From contig NZ_LR027850.1 of assembly GCF_900607235.1 (NCBI RefSeq), forward strand, positions 574,043-638,042: 64,000 bases of DNA, written 5' to 3'. Below are positions 31,177 through 41,600 of this stretch, piece after piece. The number at the start of each line of letters is the position of its first letter. Positions within the stretch are counted from its first letter, which is position 1. The notes under the pieces were generated by a model. The model was given only the letters and a program-made list of their open reading frames with translations, was not told the origin of the DNA and made no database searches. Position numbers and translations under genes: made by a program. The DNA comes from Olivibacter jilunii. GTDB taxonomy: Bacteria > Bacteroidota > Bacteroidia > Sphingobacteriales > Sphingobacteriaceae.

Positions 31177-34004
31177 GCTGGATAAAACTATATCGATTCT
31201 TTTGCGTCTTTTGCTTTATTGTGTTCATAAGGGGAAATCTGTATGGACAGGATTTAACACTATGGTATCAGCATCCCGCTAATACCTGGACGGAAGCACT
31301 TCCCGTTGGCAACGGAAAATTGGGTGCCATGGTATTTGGGGGGGTACAAGCGGATCGTATTCAATTTAATGAATCCTCGTTATGGACGGGTGGTCCCAGA
31401 AACTATAATCAACCCGGCGCAAAGAATTATCTCGGTGAGATTAGAAAGCTATTATCTGAAGGAAAGCAGCAAGCTGCGGAAGAGCTGGCTGGGCGTCATT
31501 TCATGGGAACTAAGTCTATTTCCGATCCACCCGAACCTTGGCTAACGGCCGTAAGAGCAATTGAGCAACAGCCTAAAAATCCTTCACAAGAACATTTTGA
31601 AGATAAGACATGGAGAGAAATGCGTGTCCCGTCGCGAGACGGCTGGGAAAAGGAAGGTTTTCAGGGACTTGATGGCGCCGTTTGGCTCCGGACTACTTTT
31701 AACGTTCCGAAAGAATGGATCGGGCGGGAATTAGTTGTCGACTTGGGGAAAATACGGGATCAGGATTTTACCTATATTAACGGTAAATTGATCGGCACTA
31801 CTCATGATGCAAATCAAGGAAGGCTATATACCATTCCCAAAGATTTAGTAAAAGCACAAAATCAAATTGCCATCCAGGTGATCAATTACGATGACAAAGG
31901 TGGTTTGGTAGGCTATAAAGATCCCAGTCGGAAATTAAGCGTATTTCTAAAGGAAAATACGGCAGATGAATCAGTTTATTTAACGGATACGTGGAAATAC
32001 TGGATACAAAACGATGAAGCACCTCGGGTAGGAAAATACCAGGAGTCATATCAGCCATTCGGTGATTTGCTGCTGGATTTTGGGTCTCAGGCACCGTTTA
32101 GCAATTACAAACGCACACTTGACGTAGAACAAGCGATTTGCAAAACAAGTTACGTACAGAATGGTGTGTCTTTCGAACGAACCTATTTCTCCAGTGCACC
32201 CGATGCGTGTTTAGCAATTCACTTAACAGCTGATCGACCTCGGCAAATTAGTTTTGATGCATCCTTAGCGTCTCCCCATAAGACTTATAACGTGGAAAAA
32301 GTTGACGATTCCACCATTCGGATTTCGGTTCAGGTTAAACAAGGAGTTCTAAGAGGCGTAGGATTCTTGCATGTAAGGCATGAAGGAGGAGAACTCCATG
32401 TCGGAGACGGAAAAATTAAAATATTGGGTGCTAATCAAGCAACCTTATTCCTAACGGCGGCCACAAATTATAAAAGCTATAACGACGTGTCGGGTGATGC
32501 TGAGGAGATTGCCAAATCGCAACTAAACAAGGTTAAAAATAAGTCGTACGATGTGATACGACTGGCACATATACAAGACTATCAACAATATTTTACCAAA
32601 TTTTCATTAAAGTTTGAAGCGGACGAAGCTTCAAACTCGCTCCCTACTGATCAACGGATTGCACAGTTTGTAAAATCGCGTGACCCGAATTTATTGGCCT
32701 TATTTGTCCAATATGGAAGGTACTTGTTGATATCCAGTTCGAGATCCGGTGGATTGGCGCCTAATTTGCAAGGCATATGGAACGATTTACTGACACCACC
32801 TTGGGGAAGTAAATACACCACCAATATCAATGCGGAAATGAATTATTGGTTAGCGGAGAATACCAATCTTTCTGAGCTGCAAGAGCCCCTTTTTCAAATG
32901 ATTAAGGAGCTTAGCGTTGTAGGGCAGGAGACGGCAAAAACGTATTATGATGCACCGGGTTGGGTGCTACATCATAATACAGACCTATGGCGAGGAACCG
33001 CTCCAATTAATAATCCTAATCACGGAATATGGGTAACTGGCGGAGCATGGCTCTGTCAACATTTATGGGAGCATTTTCTTTATACCCAAGATGAAAGTTT
33101 TCTACGTGAGCAAGCTTATCCCATTATGAAAGCTTCGGCTTTGTTTTTTGATCATTTTTTGGTTAGCGATCCAAAAACCGGATGGCTGATTAGTACGCCA
33201 TCAAATTCTCCGGAACAAGGAGGCTTGGTGGCGGGGCCAACCATGGATCATCAGCTAATCAGGCAATTGTTTAGAAATGTCGCTTCCGCTGCTGTGATTC
33301 TTGATATAGATAAGGAATTTGTACAAAGGTTATCGGAAAAAAGCCAAAAAATCGCTCCCAATCAAATAGGAAAACATGGACAGTTGCAAGAGTGGTTGGA
33401 AGACATAGATGATCCTGATAATAAGCACCGGCATGTTTCGCATCTTTGGGCGGTGTATCCGGGTAGCGAAATTAACTGGCAAGACAGTCCTAAATTAATG
33501 AATGCCGCTAAAAAATCATTGATTTTTAGAGGTGATGGCGGGACAGGGTGGAGTTTGGCATGGAAGATCAACCTTTGGGCCCGTTTTAAAGATGCGGAGC
33601 ACGCTTATAAAATGGTCAGCCGATTGCTGAGTCCGGAGGAAGCAGGAGGGGGTGTTTATCCTAATCTTTTCGACGCACATCCTCCCTTTCAAATCGATGG
33701 CAATTTTGGAGGTGCAGCCGGTGTGGCGGAAATGCTTTTGCAGAGCCACCTCGGCAGCATTGATATTCTTCCAGCATTACCAAAAGCGCTGTACGCAGGT
33801 GCTGTTAAAGGAATTCGTGCAAGGGGCGGTTTCGAATTGAGCTATCAATGGCAAAATGGACTATTGACCCATTTGGAAGTGTTCTCGCACGCAGGCGGGA
33901 AGTGCTCCCTTCGATATCGAGACAAAGAAATCCAATTTCAAACTGAAAAAGGACAAACATATTATTTGGATAGCAGTCTAAAACTCAATAGAAACTCCAA
34001 ATGA
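31173..34004 (+). CDS. GH95 alpha-L-fucosidase / alpha-L-galactosidase with inserted beta-sandwich
   Basis: A secreted 943-residue GH95 enzyme. It has the family N-terminus (LTLWYQHPANTWTEALPVGNGKLGAMVFGG), GLAPNLQGIWNDLLTPPWGSKYTTNIN, the Asn-Ile-Asn followed by AEMNYW, and the C-terminal HPPFQIDGNFGGAAGVAEML. In the N-terminal domain about residues 150-260 hold an insertion resembling a carbohydrate-binding or GH2-type jelly roll (AVWLRTTFNVPKEWIG, YINGKLIGTTHD, IAIQVINYDD). GH95 enzymes cleave alpha-1,2-fucose or alpha-L-galactose; in rhamnogalacturonan-II loci the latter is known. Translationally coupled to GH28. Confidence 0.9.
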   Translation: MSWIKLYRFFCVFCFIVFIRGNLYGQDLTLWYQHPANTWTEALPVGNGKLGAMVFGGVQADRIQFNESSLWTGGPRNYNQPGAKNYLGEIRKLLSEGKQQAAEELAGRHFMGTKSISDPPEPWLTAVRAIEQQPKNPSQEHFEDKTWREMRVPSRDGWEKEGFQGLDGAVWLRTTFNVPKEWIGRELVVDLGKIRDQDFTYINGKLIGTTHDANQGRLYTIPKDLVKAQNQIAIQVINYDDKGGLVGYKDPSRKLSVFLKENTADESVYLTDTWKYWIQNDEAPRVGKYQESYQPFGDLLLDFGSQAPFSNYKRTLDVEQAICKTSYVQNGVSFERTYFSSAPDACLAIHLTADRPRQISFDASLASPHKTYNVEKVDDSTIRISVQVKQGVLRGVGFLHVRHEGGELHVGDGKIKILGANQATLFLTAATNYKSYNDVSGDAEEIAKSQLNKVKNKSYDVIRLAHIQDYQQYFTKFSLKFEADEASNSLPTDQRIAQFVKSRDPNLLALFVQYGRYLLISSSRSGGLAPNLQGIWNDLLTPPWGSKYTTNINAEMNYWLAENTNLSELQEPLFQMIKELSVVGQETAKTYYDAPGWVLHHNTDLWRGTAPINNPNHGIWVTGGAWLCQHLWEHFLYTQDESFLREQAYPIMKASALFFDHFLVSDPKTGWLISTPSNSPEQGGLVAGPTMDHQLIRQLFRNVASAAVILDIDKEFVQRLSEKSQKIAPNQIGKHGQLQEWLEDIDDPDNKHRHVSHLWAVYPGSEINWQDSPKLMNAAKKSLIFRGDGGTGWSLAWKINLWARFKDAEHAYKMVSRLLSPEEAGGGVYPNLFDAHPPFQIDGNFGGAAGVAEMLLQSHLGSIDILPALPKALYAGAVKGIRARGGFELSYQWQNGLLTHLEVFSHAGGKCSLRYRDKEIQFQTEKGQTYYLDSSLKLNRNSK

Positions 34005-34042
34005 AGATTTAATTGTTGGTGCAATGTTGGTGAAGACCGTCA

Positions 34043-34064
34043 CAGGCTTAGCGATCTAAGCCTG
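34043..34064. promoter_or_regulatory. perfect 9-bp hairpin between GH95 and GH2 genes
   Basis: CAGGCTTAG and CTAAGCCTG form a perfect stem around a CGAT tetraloop, 39 bp after the GH95 stop. There is no U-tract on either side, so it is not a standard intrinsic terminator. It may stabilise or process the mRNA, or be a remnant of an intergenic repeat. Confidence 0.55.
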
Positions 34065-34126
34065 CCGACGTGTCTCTTTGCAAAGAACCAATGTAGAGTT
34101 CGCCAAATCATGAAACGATTTTAACA

Positions 34127-37100
34127 ATGCAAAAGATTAGACTGGGACTTTTCTGGATAGGTATATGCTTTAACTTATATGCGCTTGCGCAAGAGCCGCG
34201 TAAGCAGTATGACTTAACGGATAATTGGGTGAGTACCATGCATGAAACCGATTCGTTGGCCTTTAGCGGCTTTGAAAAAGACGGATATAACTCGGTAGAT
34301 TGGCTTTCTGTGCAGGTGCCACATAATTGGGATACTTATGCCGGTTATCGCCGACTACTTCATGGCAATACACATGGTTATGCTTGGTATAGAAAAAAGT
34401 TTCGAGTTGAAAACGAAGGTAAGGATAAGCGTTATTTTCTTTATTTTGAGGGCGTGGGAGCTTACGCAACGGTATGGTTAAATGGTAAGAAAATAGGATA
34501 TCACGCAGGTGGCCGCACTACCTTTACATTAGACATCACAGACGCAGTGCGATTTGACAAAGATAATATTCTTGCTGTAAGAGCAGACCATCCGGCTGCT
34601 ATACGGGATTTGCCATGGGTATGTGGTGGCTGCTCGGAAGAACGTGGCTTCTCCGAGGGCTCGCAACCCTTGGGAATCTTTAGACCGGTGCATTTATATG
34701 TAACAGATCCCGTTCGCATTGAACCTTTTGGTGTGCATATATGGAATGATACCACCGTTACTTCCAAATACGCGAAGCTGTTTTTAAACACGAGCTTTAA
34801 AAATTATGGTGTGGAAGCAAAAAACGCAGTGATTATGCAACAGATAAAAGATCAGGGAGGAAATGTAATTGCAGAAGAGCGTCAACAAAGAACAATTGCC
34901 GGTGAGAGCACCGAAGAAATCCGGCAACAACTTGAGCTGAAGAACTTCGTCCGTCTATGGTCGCCCCAAGATCCTTATCTCTATACGATTACCTCACAAA
35001 TAAGTATCGATGGTAAAGTTGTGGATCAGGTGGAAACACCTTATGGCATTCGCTGGATAAGCTGGCCAATAGATCGAAAAGGAAGTGATAAACGTTTTTT
35101 TATTAATGGTAAGCCTTTTTTTATTAATGGAATCGCTGAGTATGAACACATGTTGGGGGGAAGTCATGCTTTCAGCAATGAACAAATAGATGCCCGTGTT
35201 AATCAAATCCTAGCGGGGGGCTTCAATGCTTTTCGGGACGCGCACCAACCACATAATCTGCGTTATCAGGAACACTGGGATCGTTTGGGGATACTGAGTT
35301 GGACCCAAATGGCGGCACATATTTGGTTTAACAACGATTCATTTAAGGCGAATTTTAAAAAGTTACTCACCGACTGGGTTATCGAGCGGAGAAATAGTCC
35401 GTCTGTAATTTTGTGGGGCCTGGAAAACGAAAGTACATTACCGGAAGCCTTTGCTCGGGAATGTACCGAACTGATCCGGAATTTAGACCCTACTACCTCT
35501 TCGCAAAGAAAGGTAACTACCTGTAACGGTGGAAGTGGAACGGATTGGGATGTGCCCCAAAATTGGACCGGAACTTATGGTGGTGATCCCGAGGTGTACG
35601 ACCAAGATTTAAAAAGGCAAATTTTAGTAGGGGAATATGGTGCCTGGCGTACCATCGACTTTCATGCCGAAAAACCGTTTACGAAAACGAGCGCCAATAC
35701 AGAAGACCGAATGCGTGAGTTAATGGAAACCAAAGTAAGACTTGCCGATAAGGTGAAGGACAGTGTTGCGGGTCATTTCTTTTGGCTATTCAATTCCCAC
35801 GATAATCCCGGTAGAGTGCAGGGAGGCGAAGGAATCCGAGAGCTAGATCGTATTGGCCCCGTAAACTACAAAGGGCTCTTCACGCCCTGGGATGAACCTA
35901 CAGATGCTTATTATATGTATCGGGCAAACTTTGTAGATCCGCGAAAGTCGCCGATGGTCTATATTGTTTCGCATACCTGGCCCAATCGTTGGGAAAGTCC
36001 CGGAGAAAAAAATGACATCACTGTTTATTCGAATTGTGACGAAGTTGAACTTTTTAATGATGTGAACGGATCGTCACTAGGAAGAAAGAAAAGGGAGGGA
36101 ATGGGCAAGCCATTTGTGTGGAATAAGGTGCCGATTATGTTTAATGTATTGCATGCAAAGGCTTATGTAAAAGATAAAGTAGTTGCGGAAGATCTCATTG
36201 TTTTACAGGGCTTACCGCAAGCGCCCGCCTTTAATCGCTTGTATACAGATGATGAAAAAGTAAAAGACACGAACGGGTACAAATATATTTACCGAGTAAA
36301 CTGCGGGGGACCAAGGTATGTAGACCAACAAGGACATGTTTGGGAAGCTGACCGCCCATTAACGGCTGATGACAGTTGGGGATCTTCTTCCTGGACCAAC
36401 GGTTTTGATAATTTGCCTGCAACTTTTGCAAGTCAGCGGCGTACTTTTGACCCCATAAAGGGGACCGGCAATTGGTCGCTTCTGCAAACCTTTCGATACG
36501 GGAAAGACAAATTGGGTTTTCAATTTCCCGTGCCGGACGGGGATTACCTAGTGGAACTGTATTTTATCGAACCTTGGTTTGGCACCGGAGGAGGGATGGA
36601 TTGCAAAGGATGGCGTTTATTCGATATCGCCATCAATGGTGCTATTGTGGATAGCCATGTTGATATATGGAACGAAGTAGGGCATGACCAGGTATTGAAG
36701 AGAACGTATGCTGCAAAAGCAAAGAACGGACGCATTGTCATTAACTTTCCAAGGGTAGCAGCTGGTCAGGCGTTGGTTTCAGCTATCGCCATCGCTGCGA
36801 AGGAAAAAATAAAAGCAGCTGCACCTTCACCACTTCTTATTCAGCAAGCAAGATTTGATCCTGATTCCGTAGATTTGTCGCCATCAACTTGGCTTGACAT
36901 CGGAGACGAAGTCTTTTCCGGAAAAACCGACTATTTTACGGTAATTCCGCCAGCGCTATTTGGCGCTACCTGGCTGCGCTTTCCTGCCAATCTGACGGGC
37001 CAACAAAAGTCGCTTTCCTTTAATGTATCGAAGGATGCTGACGTATATGTTCTGCTGCCAAAAGATAACCGTAACGTTTACAATAGCTTAGCGGATTATG

Positions 37101-37663
37101 AAGATACACAAATGAAAATAGCAAGCGGAGGACCTACCCCGTCAATCTGGAAAATCTACCGAAAACGTTTTAAGGAGAATAGCTTTGTGCATCTTTCGTT
37201 TGGAAAAAATAATCTGCCATTAGCGCCCGTAATGGTTGTACCGGTAAGTAAGCTCCAATCAGCACATGATCTGAAAACGTCAATAACCTATAAGCCTAGC
37301 ACCGCAACGCGTTCCCGTGGAACAACAGCTATCCGTTATTTGGAAAAGGAGGCGATCAAACTCCCTGCGAACGGACCCGCTCAGATTGATTGGACGATCA
37401 AGACGGGCGTAGCCGATACCTATAGTATCACCTTGAGGTATGCCAACAACCTAAAGCAGCCCATAAAGGGGAAATTGACGCTACGAACGTTAGATGGGAG
37501 CCTATTGCACGAAGAAAATACGCTTTTTACCCCTTCACGTGCTGGGAAGTGGAGTTATTCATACAGCAATACCGCTACCATGATCAATGCAGGGCAGTAT
37601 GTTGTAACGCTGACACTGCCTCAATCGAACGGTTTAGTTATTTCAAATCTTGACATTCAATAA
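34127..37663 (+). CDS. GH2-family hydrolase with malectin domain
   Basis: A very long (1178 residues) secreted GH2 protein. The sugar-binding jelly roll (VPHNWDTYAGYRR, WYRKKFRV, YATVWLNGKKIGYHAGG) and immunoglobulin-like domain lead to a TIM barrel. The acid/base is E435 (GLENES) and the nucleophile E503 (VGEYGAW). A malectin domain runs from about residue 719 (YRVNCGGPRYVD) to 890. A further beta-sandwich follows, ending in a carbohydrate-binding-like domain (SYSNTATMINAGQYVVTL). GH2 covers beta-galactosidase, beta-glucuronidase and beta-galacturonidase; activity is not assignable. The malectin module probably binds the polysaccharide. Confidence 0.88.
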   Translation: MQKIRLGLFWIGICFNLYALAQEPRKQYDLTDNWVSTMHETDSLAFSGFEKDGYNSVDWLSVQVPHNWDTYAGYRRLLHGNTHGYAWYRKKFRVENEGKDKRYFLYFEGVGAYATVWLNGKKIGYHAGGRTTFTLDITDAVRFDKDNILAVRADHPAAIRDLPWVCGGCSEERGFSEGSQPLGIFRPVHLYVTDPVRIEPFGVHIWNDTTVTSKYAKLFLNTSFKNYGVEAKNAVIMQQIKDQGGNVIAEERQQRTIAGESTEEIRQQLELKNFVRLWSPQDPYLYTITSQISIDGKVVDQVETPYGIRWISWPIDRKGSDKRFFINGKPFFINGIAEYEHMLGGSHAFSNEQIDARVNQILAGGFNAFRDAHQPHNLRYQEHWDRLGILSWTQMAAHIWFNNDSFKANFKKLLTDWVIERRNSPSVILWGLENESTLPEAFARECTELIRNLDPTTSSQRKVTTCNGGSGTDWDVPQNWTGTYGGDPEVYDQDLKRQILVGEYGAWRTIDFHAEKPFTKTSANTEDRMRELMETKVRLADKVKDSVAGHFFWLFNSHDNPGRVQGGEGIRELDRIGPVNYKGLFTPWDEPTDAYYMYRANFVDPRKSPMVYIVSHTWPNRWESPGEKNDITVYSNCDEVELFNDVNGSSLGRKKREGMGKPFVWNKVPIMFNVLHAKAYVKDKVVAEDLIVLQGLPQAPAFNRLYTDDEKVKDTNGYKYIYRVNCGGPRYVDQQGHVWEADRPLTADDSWGSSSWTNGFDNLPATFASQRRTFDPIKGTGNWSLLQTFRYGKDKLGFQFPVPDGDYLVELYFIEPWFGTGGGMDCKGWRLFDIAINGAIVDSHVDIWNEVGHDQVLKRTYAAKAKNGRIVINFPRVAAGQALVSAIAIAAKEKIKAAAPSPLLIQQARFDPDSVDLSPSTWLDIGDEVFSGKTDYFTVIPPALFGATWLRFPANLTGQQKSLSFNVSKDADVYVLLPKDNRNVYNSLADYEDTQMKIASGGPTPSIWKIYRKRFKENSFVHLSFGKNNLPLAPVMVVPVSKLQSAHDLKTSITYKPSTATRSRGTTAIRYLEKEAIKLPANGPAQIDWTIKTGVADTYSITLRYANNLKQPIKGKLTLRTLDGSLLHEENTLFTPSRAGKWSYSYSNTATMINAGQYVVTLTLPQSNGLVISNLDIQ

Positions 37664-37945
37664 CGAGTACATTTTGATGCTTTTATTAAGTCCTTTTTTC
37701 CGCAATCGATTCCGGTGATTTTGGATCTCAAGCTATGCTAACATCCTATAATAAGTAGATAATAATCGCTAAAAAATTACACAGGTAAGCGTTGATATTT
37801 GCATTACTAACCATAAGGAAATAGTACAAATTATAGATCTGTTCCACAAAATTAACAGTAAAAGGGAGAGTGAATAATTTTTTCCTTGTATAAAAAATGT
37901 CATAATAACACTACTGTTTTTTGGACTTTAACCAAATATATTACC

Positions 37946-38617
37946 ATGAATGATTCTAAAAAATGTCTCAGAATATGCTCGGTTATCATGCTGTTCTTGG
38001 TGATCCTATTGCCAAAGCTGTATGCTTTTGAACAAGACGACTATACCCAAGTTATTACCAAAAGAGCACAGAAGATTGTTGACAAACTGAATTTAAAGGA
38101 CGCGAAACGTTTGGCGGTTCGGACGATTATTGTACGGCAATATCGCGATTTAAATACGATTCATACTGAATTGGAACAGAAAGAGCAATCCTATAAGGCA
38201 AGTTTAGCGAAAGAAGATGCTAAACTGCAATCAGAGAAAGCTTACGAGATTGCCCAAGCAAAACTAGCCAAACTTCACGGAAAGTACCTGAAGCGTTTGG
38301 GGAAGGAGCTCAATGAAGAACAGATTGAGCAGGTAAAAAATGAGATGACCTATAATGTGTTACCGATTACCTATAAAGGCTATCTTGATATGCTTCCCAG
38401 TTTAACGGAAACGCAAAAAGCACAGATTCTCAGCTATCTTACCGAAGCAAGGGAAAAGGCAATGGATGCAGGTTCATCAGAAGCCAAGCATGCTTGGTTT
38501 GGTAAATACAAGGGGAAAATCAATAACTATTTATCAAAGGAAGGCGTGGAGACCAAGATTGCCAGACAAGTATGGGAGAAAAAACTAAAAGAAAAACAAC
38601 AGAGCCAACGAAATTAG
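37946..38617 (+). CDS. DUF3826-like secreted helical protein (first paralogue)
   Basis: ATG at 37946 gives a clean signal peptide (CSVIMLFLVILLPKLYA); the in-frame ATG 60 bp upstream would add a polar stretch. The mature part, about 190 residues, is strongly helical and charged (DAKRLAVRTIIVRQYRDLN, AKLAKLHGKYLKRLGKELNEEQIEQVKNEM). A conserved block TYKGYLDMLPSLTETQKAQIL follows. The same block pattern (TKGYEAIVPDLTAKEREVI) is in the protein at 60147-60833. This matches DUF3826 as I know it, a family found in polysaccharide-utilisation loci with no known function. The gene lies directly before susC (50 bp). Confidence 0.7.
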   Translation: MNDSKKCLRICSVIMLFLVILLPKLYAFEQDDYTQVITKRAQKIVDKLNLKDAKRLAVRTIIVRQYRDLNTIHTELEQKEQSYKASLAKEDAKLQSEKAYEIAQAKLAKLHGKYLKRLGKELNEEQIEQVKNEMTYNVLPITYKGYLDMLPSLTETQKAQILSYLTEAREKAMDAGSSEAKHAWFGKYKGKINNYLSKEGVETKIARQVWEKKLKEKQQSQRN

Positions 38618-38667
38618 GTTTAAACTGATTTCGCCTTAAACTAACCGAAAATACATAACCAAACCTT

Positions 38668-41600
38668 ATGAACGTACTATTAAAAAAAACAGTTATTGCC
38701 GCGAGCAAATTTGTTTTGTGGGCGCTGGTAGGTTGTAGCATCTTAACTATATCAAAATCGTGGGGTGCATCAACAGCAAAGACGTCTAAGGTCGCAAATA
38801 GCGCGACGGCAGCACGGATCAACATTCAGGGAACCGTAAAAAATGAAAAGGGAGAGCCTCTTCCCGGTGTAAGCATCAAGTTAAAGGGGAGCAAAACTAC
38901 TAGCACGACTGACCAGAACGGTGTTTTTCGAATGAACTTACCCACAGGGAATGAAGTTTTGATTTTCAGTTATGTGGGATACAAATCGAAGGAAGTGGCG
39001 TTGGGTGGCCAGCGCTCAATCGAAGTCATTCTACAGGAAGATAATAGCGCATTAGATGAAGTAGTTGTAGTAGGGTACGGTTCGCAGCGAGCTAAAGATG
39101 TGACCGGGGCGATCGTTTCAGTGGACGTTAAGAAACTTGCTGATATACCCGTTGCCTCAGTTTCTGAATCACTAAGAGGGCAGGTTCCTGGATTGAATGT
39201 TACGGGAGGTAGTACCCGACCGGGAGCCATGGCTACCTTAAGTGTCCGGCAACAATTTAATTGGGGCAAAGATGGCGGAAATGACTATCCATTGATCATC
39301 ATTGACGATGTGATTCAGGTGGATCCGCAAAATGGCAAGCCTTCTATGGAAAGGTTCAATATGCTCGATGTTTCAGAAATTGAAAGTATAACGGTATTAA
39401 AAGACGCCAGCGCTGCCATCTATGGCTCCCGTGCATCCCAAGGGGCCATTGTTGTAAAGACAAAAAGAGGCCAAGTGGGCGCGCCGCGGATTTCCTATAG
39501 CGCTAAGTTTCAAACAAACGATGCCGTAAGCCATGAGAAAGTAATGAACGCTCGGCAATATGGGGAATTTGCCAATAAGTTTGGCAGGGCGCTCGGTTGG
39601 AACGACAATTATTTCTATTCAGCGGCAGAACTGTCGCAAATGGAATCACTGAATTACGATTGGTTAGCGAACGACTGGCGGGCTGCCCATACCATGCAGC
39701 ACTCATTGGACGTTAGCGGAGGTTCTGAAAAAGCAACCTATTATACAGGTGCTTCTTACTATACACAGGGTGCCAATCTGGGATCGCAGGACTTTAATAG
39801 GTGGACTTTCAGGGCGGGTACCGAAGTGAAGGTAGCAAGTGACCTGCGCTTGAGCGCTACGATAGCTGCGGCTAATACCAATTTGGAGCGCTCCTTTACA
39901 AAGATCAATTTTAGCGACGGATATGCTGTCGGTGGTGAACAGAATGATTATAGCGTATTACTGCATATGCCTAAATACATTCCGTGGATGTATAATATAA
40001 ACGGCGTCGACCAGTATGTCTCTCCTGCGTTAGGGCCCAATAAGTTGGGAAATGTATCGGGCAATAATTCCCTAAGTAATTGGAACTATTATGATATGTT
40101 GAATAATGGTTCCAAGACCACCAATAAGGATTTTAATTATAATGCCAATTTCTCTTTGCAATACGATGTGCCTTTCCTAAAAGGACTCTCGTTCAAATTT
40201 AATTATGGAATTATTCAATCGTCAGGCAATACAGAGCAGGTTCAGATGCCGCTATTGTTAGCACGGGCTCGTAACATTAATACGGCAGATAACCATTTAT
40301 ACTCTAGCACCACTCAATGGGATGATCCGGTACTTAATCGGGCCAATTCCCGCGTTACTTATGACAACACAACTTCCAAGAATGAACAGCTGAACTTCTT
40401 TGCCAATTATAACCAAAAATTTGGCGACCATGATATTGGTGCCATGTTCAGCGTTGAAAAAACAACCGCCGGATGGGAAGACCGGTACCAGATTTACGAT
40501 AACCCAACGAGAGGAGTATATAACGGGACTTCTATATCTGCCGGAACCTTAAACACGTCTAACAGCATCACCTATCGTACAGAAAGTGGAACACTTTCTT
40601 ATTTGGGACGTGTTAATTATAGCTATAAGAGCCGATATCTTTTACAATTTGTATTTCGTACCGATGCTTCCACAAAGTTTGCACCCGAGAATTACTGGGG
40701 CTTCTTCCCTGGCGTTTCTGCAGGTTGGGTTGTATCGGATGAGAATTGGTTCACAGAACATGTTGCCTGGATGAATTATTTGAAGGTGCGCGCTTCTGTC
40801 GGGATTACCGGAAATAACAATGTAAATCCATGGAAATGGACTCGCTTATATACAGCAGCGACCGATAAAGGAATGGCCTTTGGAAGTAACGGTGGGATGT
40901 ATACGATCGGTATAACACCGGATGCTGACCCTAATCGGGACCTTCGTTGGGACCGCACCGTGCAGCGCAATCTTGGTTTAGACATGTCTTTCCTGAAGTC
41001 ACAACTTAGCATGTCTCTTGATGGTTATTACAATACGACTACCGACATGTTAACGGATATGTCCGGAGCTATCGGAGTACCTATCTCTGTGGGAGGGGCC
41101 TTTGCTGAACAGAACTACGCAGGTGTAAAGGCTTGGGGAACCGAAGTATCGGTTACCTGGAAGAGCCATGTCAATGAGGTGAACTACTCCGTAGGTATGA
41201 ACTTCGGTTTAGGTAATTACAAGACCACGCGATACTTCGATCAACCATTTGATTATCCCTCTGAAATGACTACGCGGCGCGCCGTGGGTAATACCGGATA
41301 TGGCAATCCTGTTTGGGGATATAAAACATGGAAGCACACATCCGGAGGCGACGGTATGTTACGTACCGATGCAGACATTGATGCCTATTGGAACTATTTG
41401 ACGGAAAATGCGAATAATTCGGGTATTGAAGGGGCTGAACCTAATTTTATGGGTATTACCGATAAATCGCAGATGAGAAAGGGAATGCTGGTGTATGAGG
41501 ATGTTCGAGGTGCATTGGATGAAAGTACACAGACCTACGGCGGTCCAAATGGCGTCATAGAAAAAGATTCCGGACAAGATTGGGAAATTCTGAAAAAGTC

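Noticed and set aside
34127-37663. Frameshift or fusion artefact in the 1178-residue GH2 protein
   Set aside because: The frame is continuous, domains follow in an accepted order and no internal stop or abrupt composition change is visible.
37794-37801. GATATTTG as Bacteroidota -7 promoter element upstream of the DUF3826-SusCD unit (same octamer at 44811 before PL1)
   Set aside because: It differs from TAnnTTTG at the first base and no TTTG -33 element is at the proper spacing; reported only as a possible lead.
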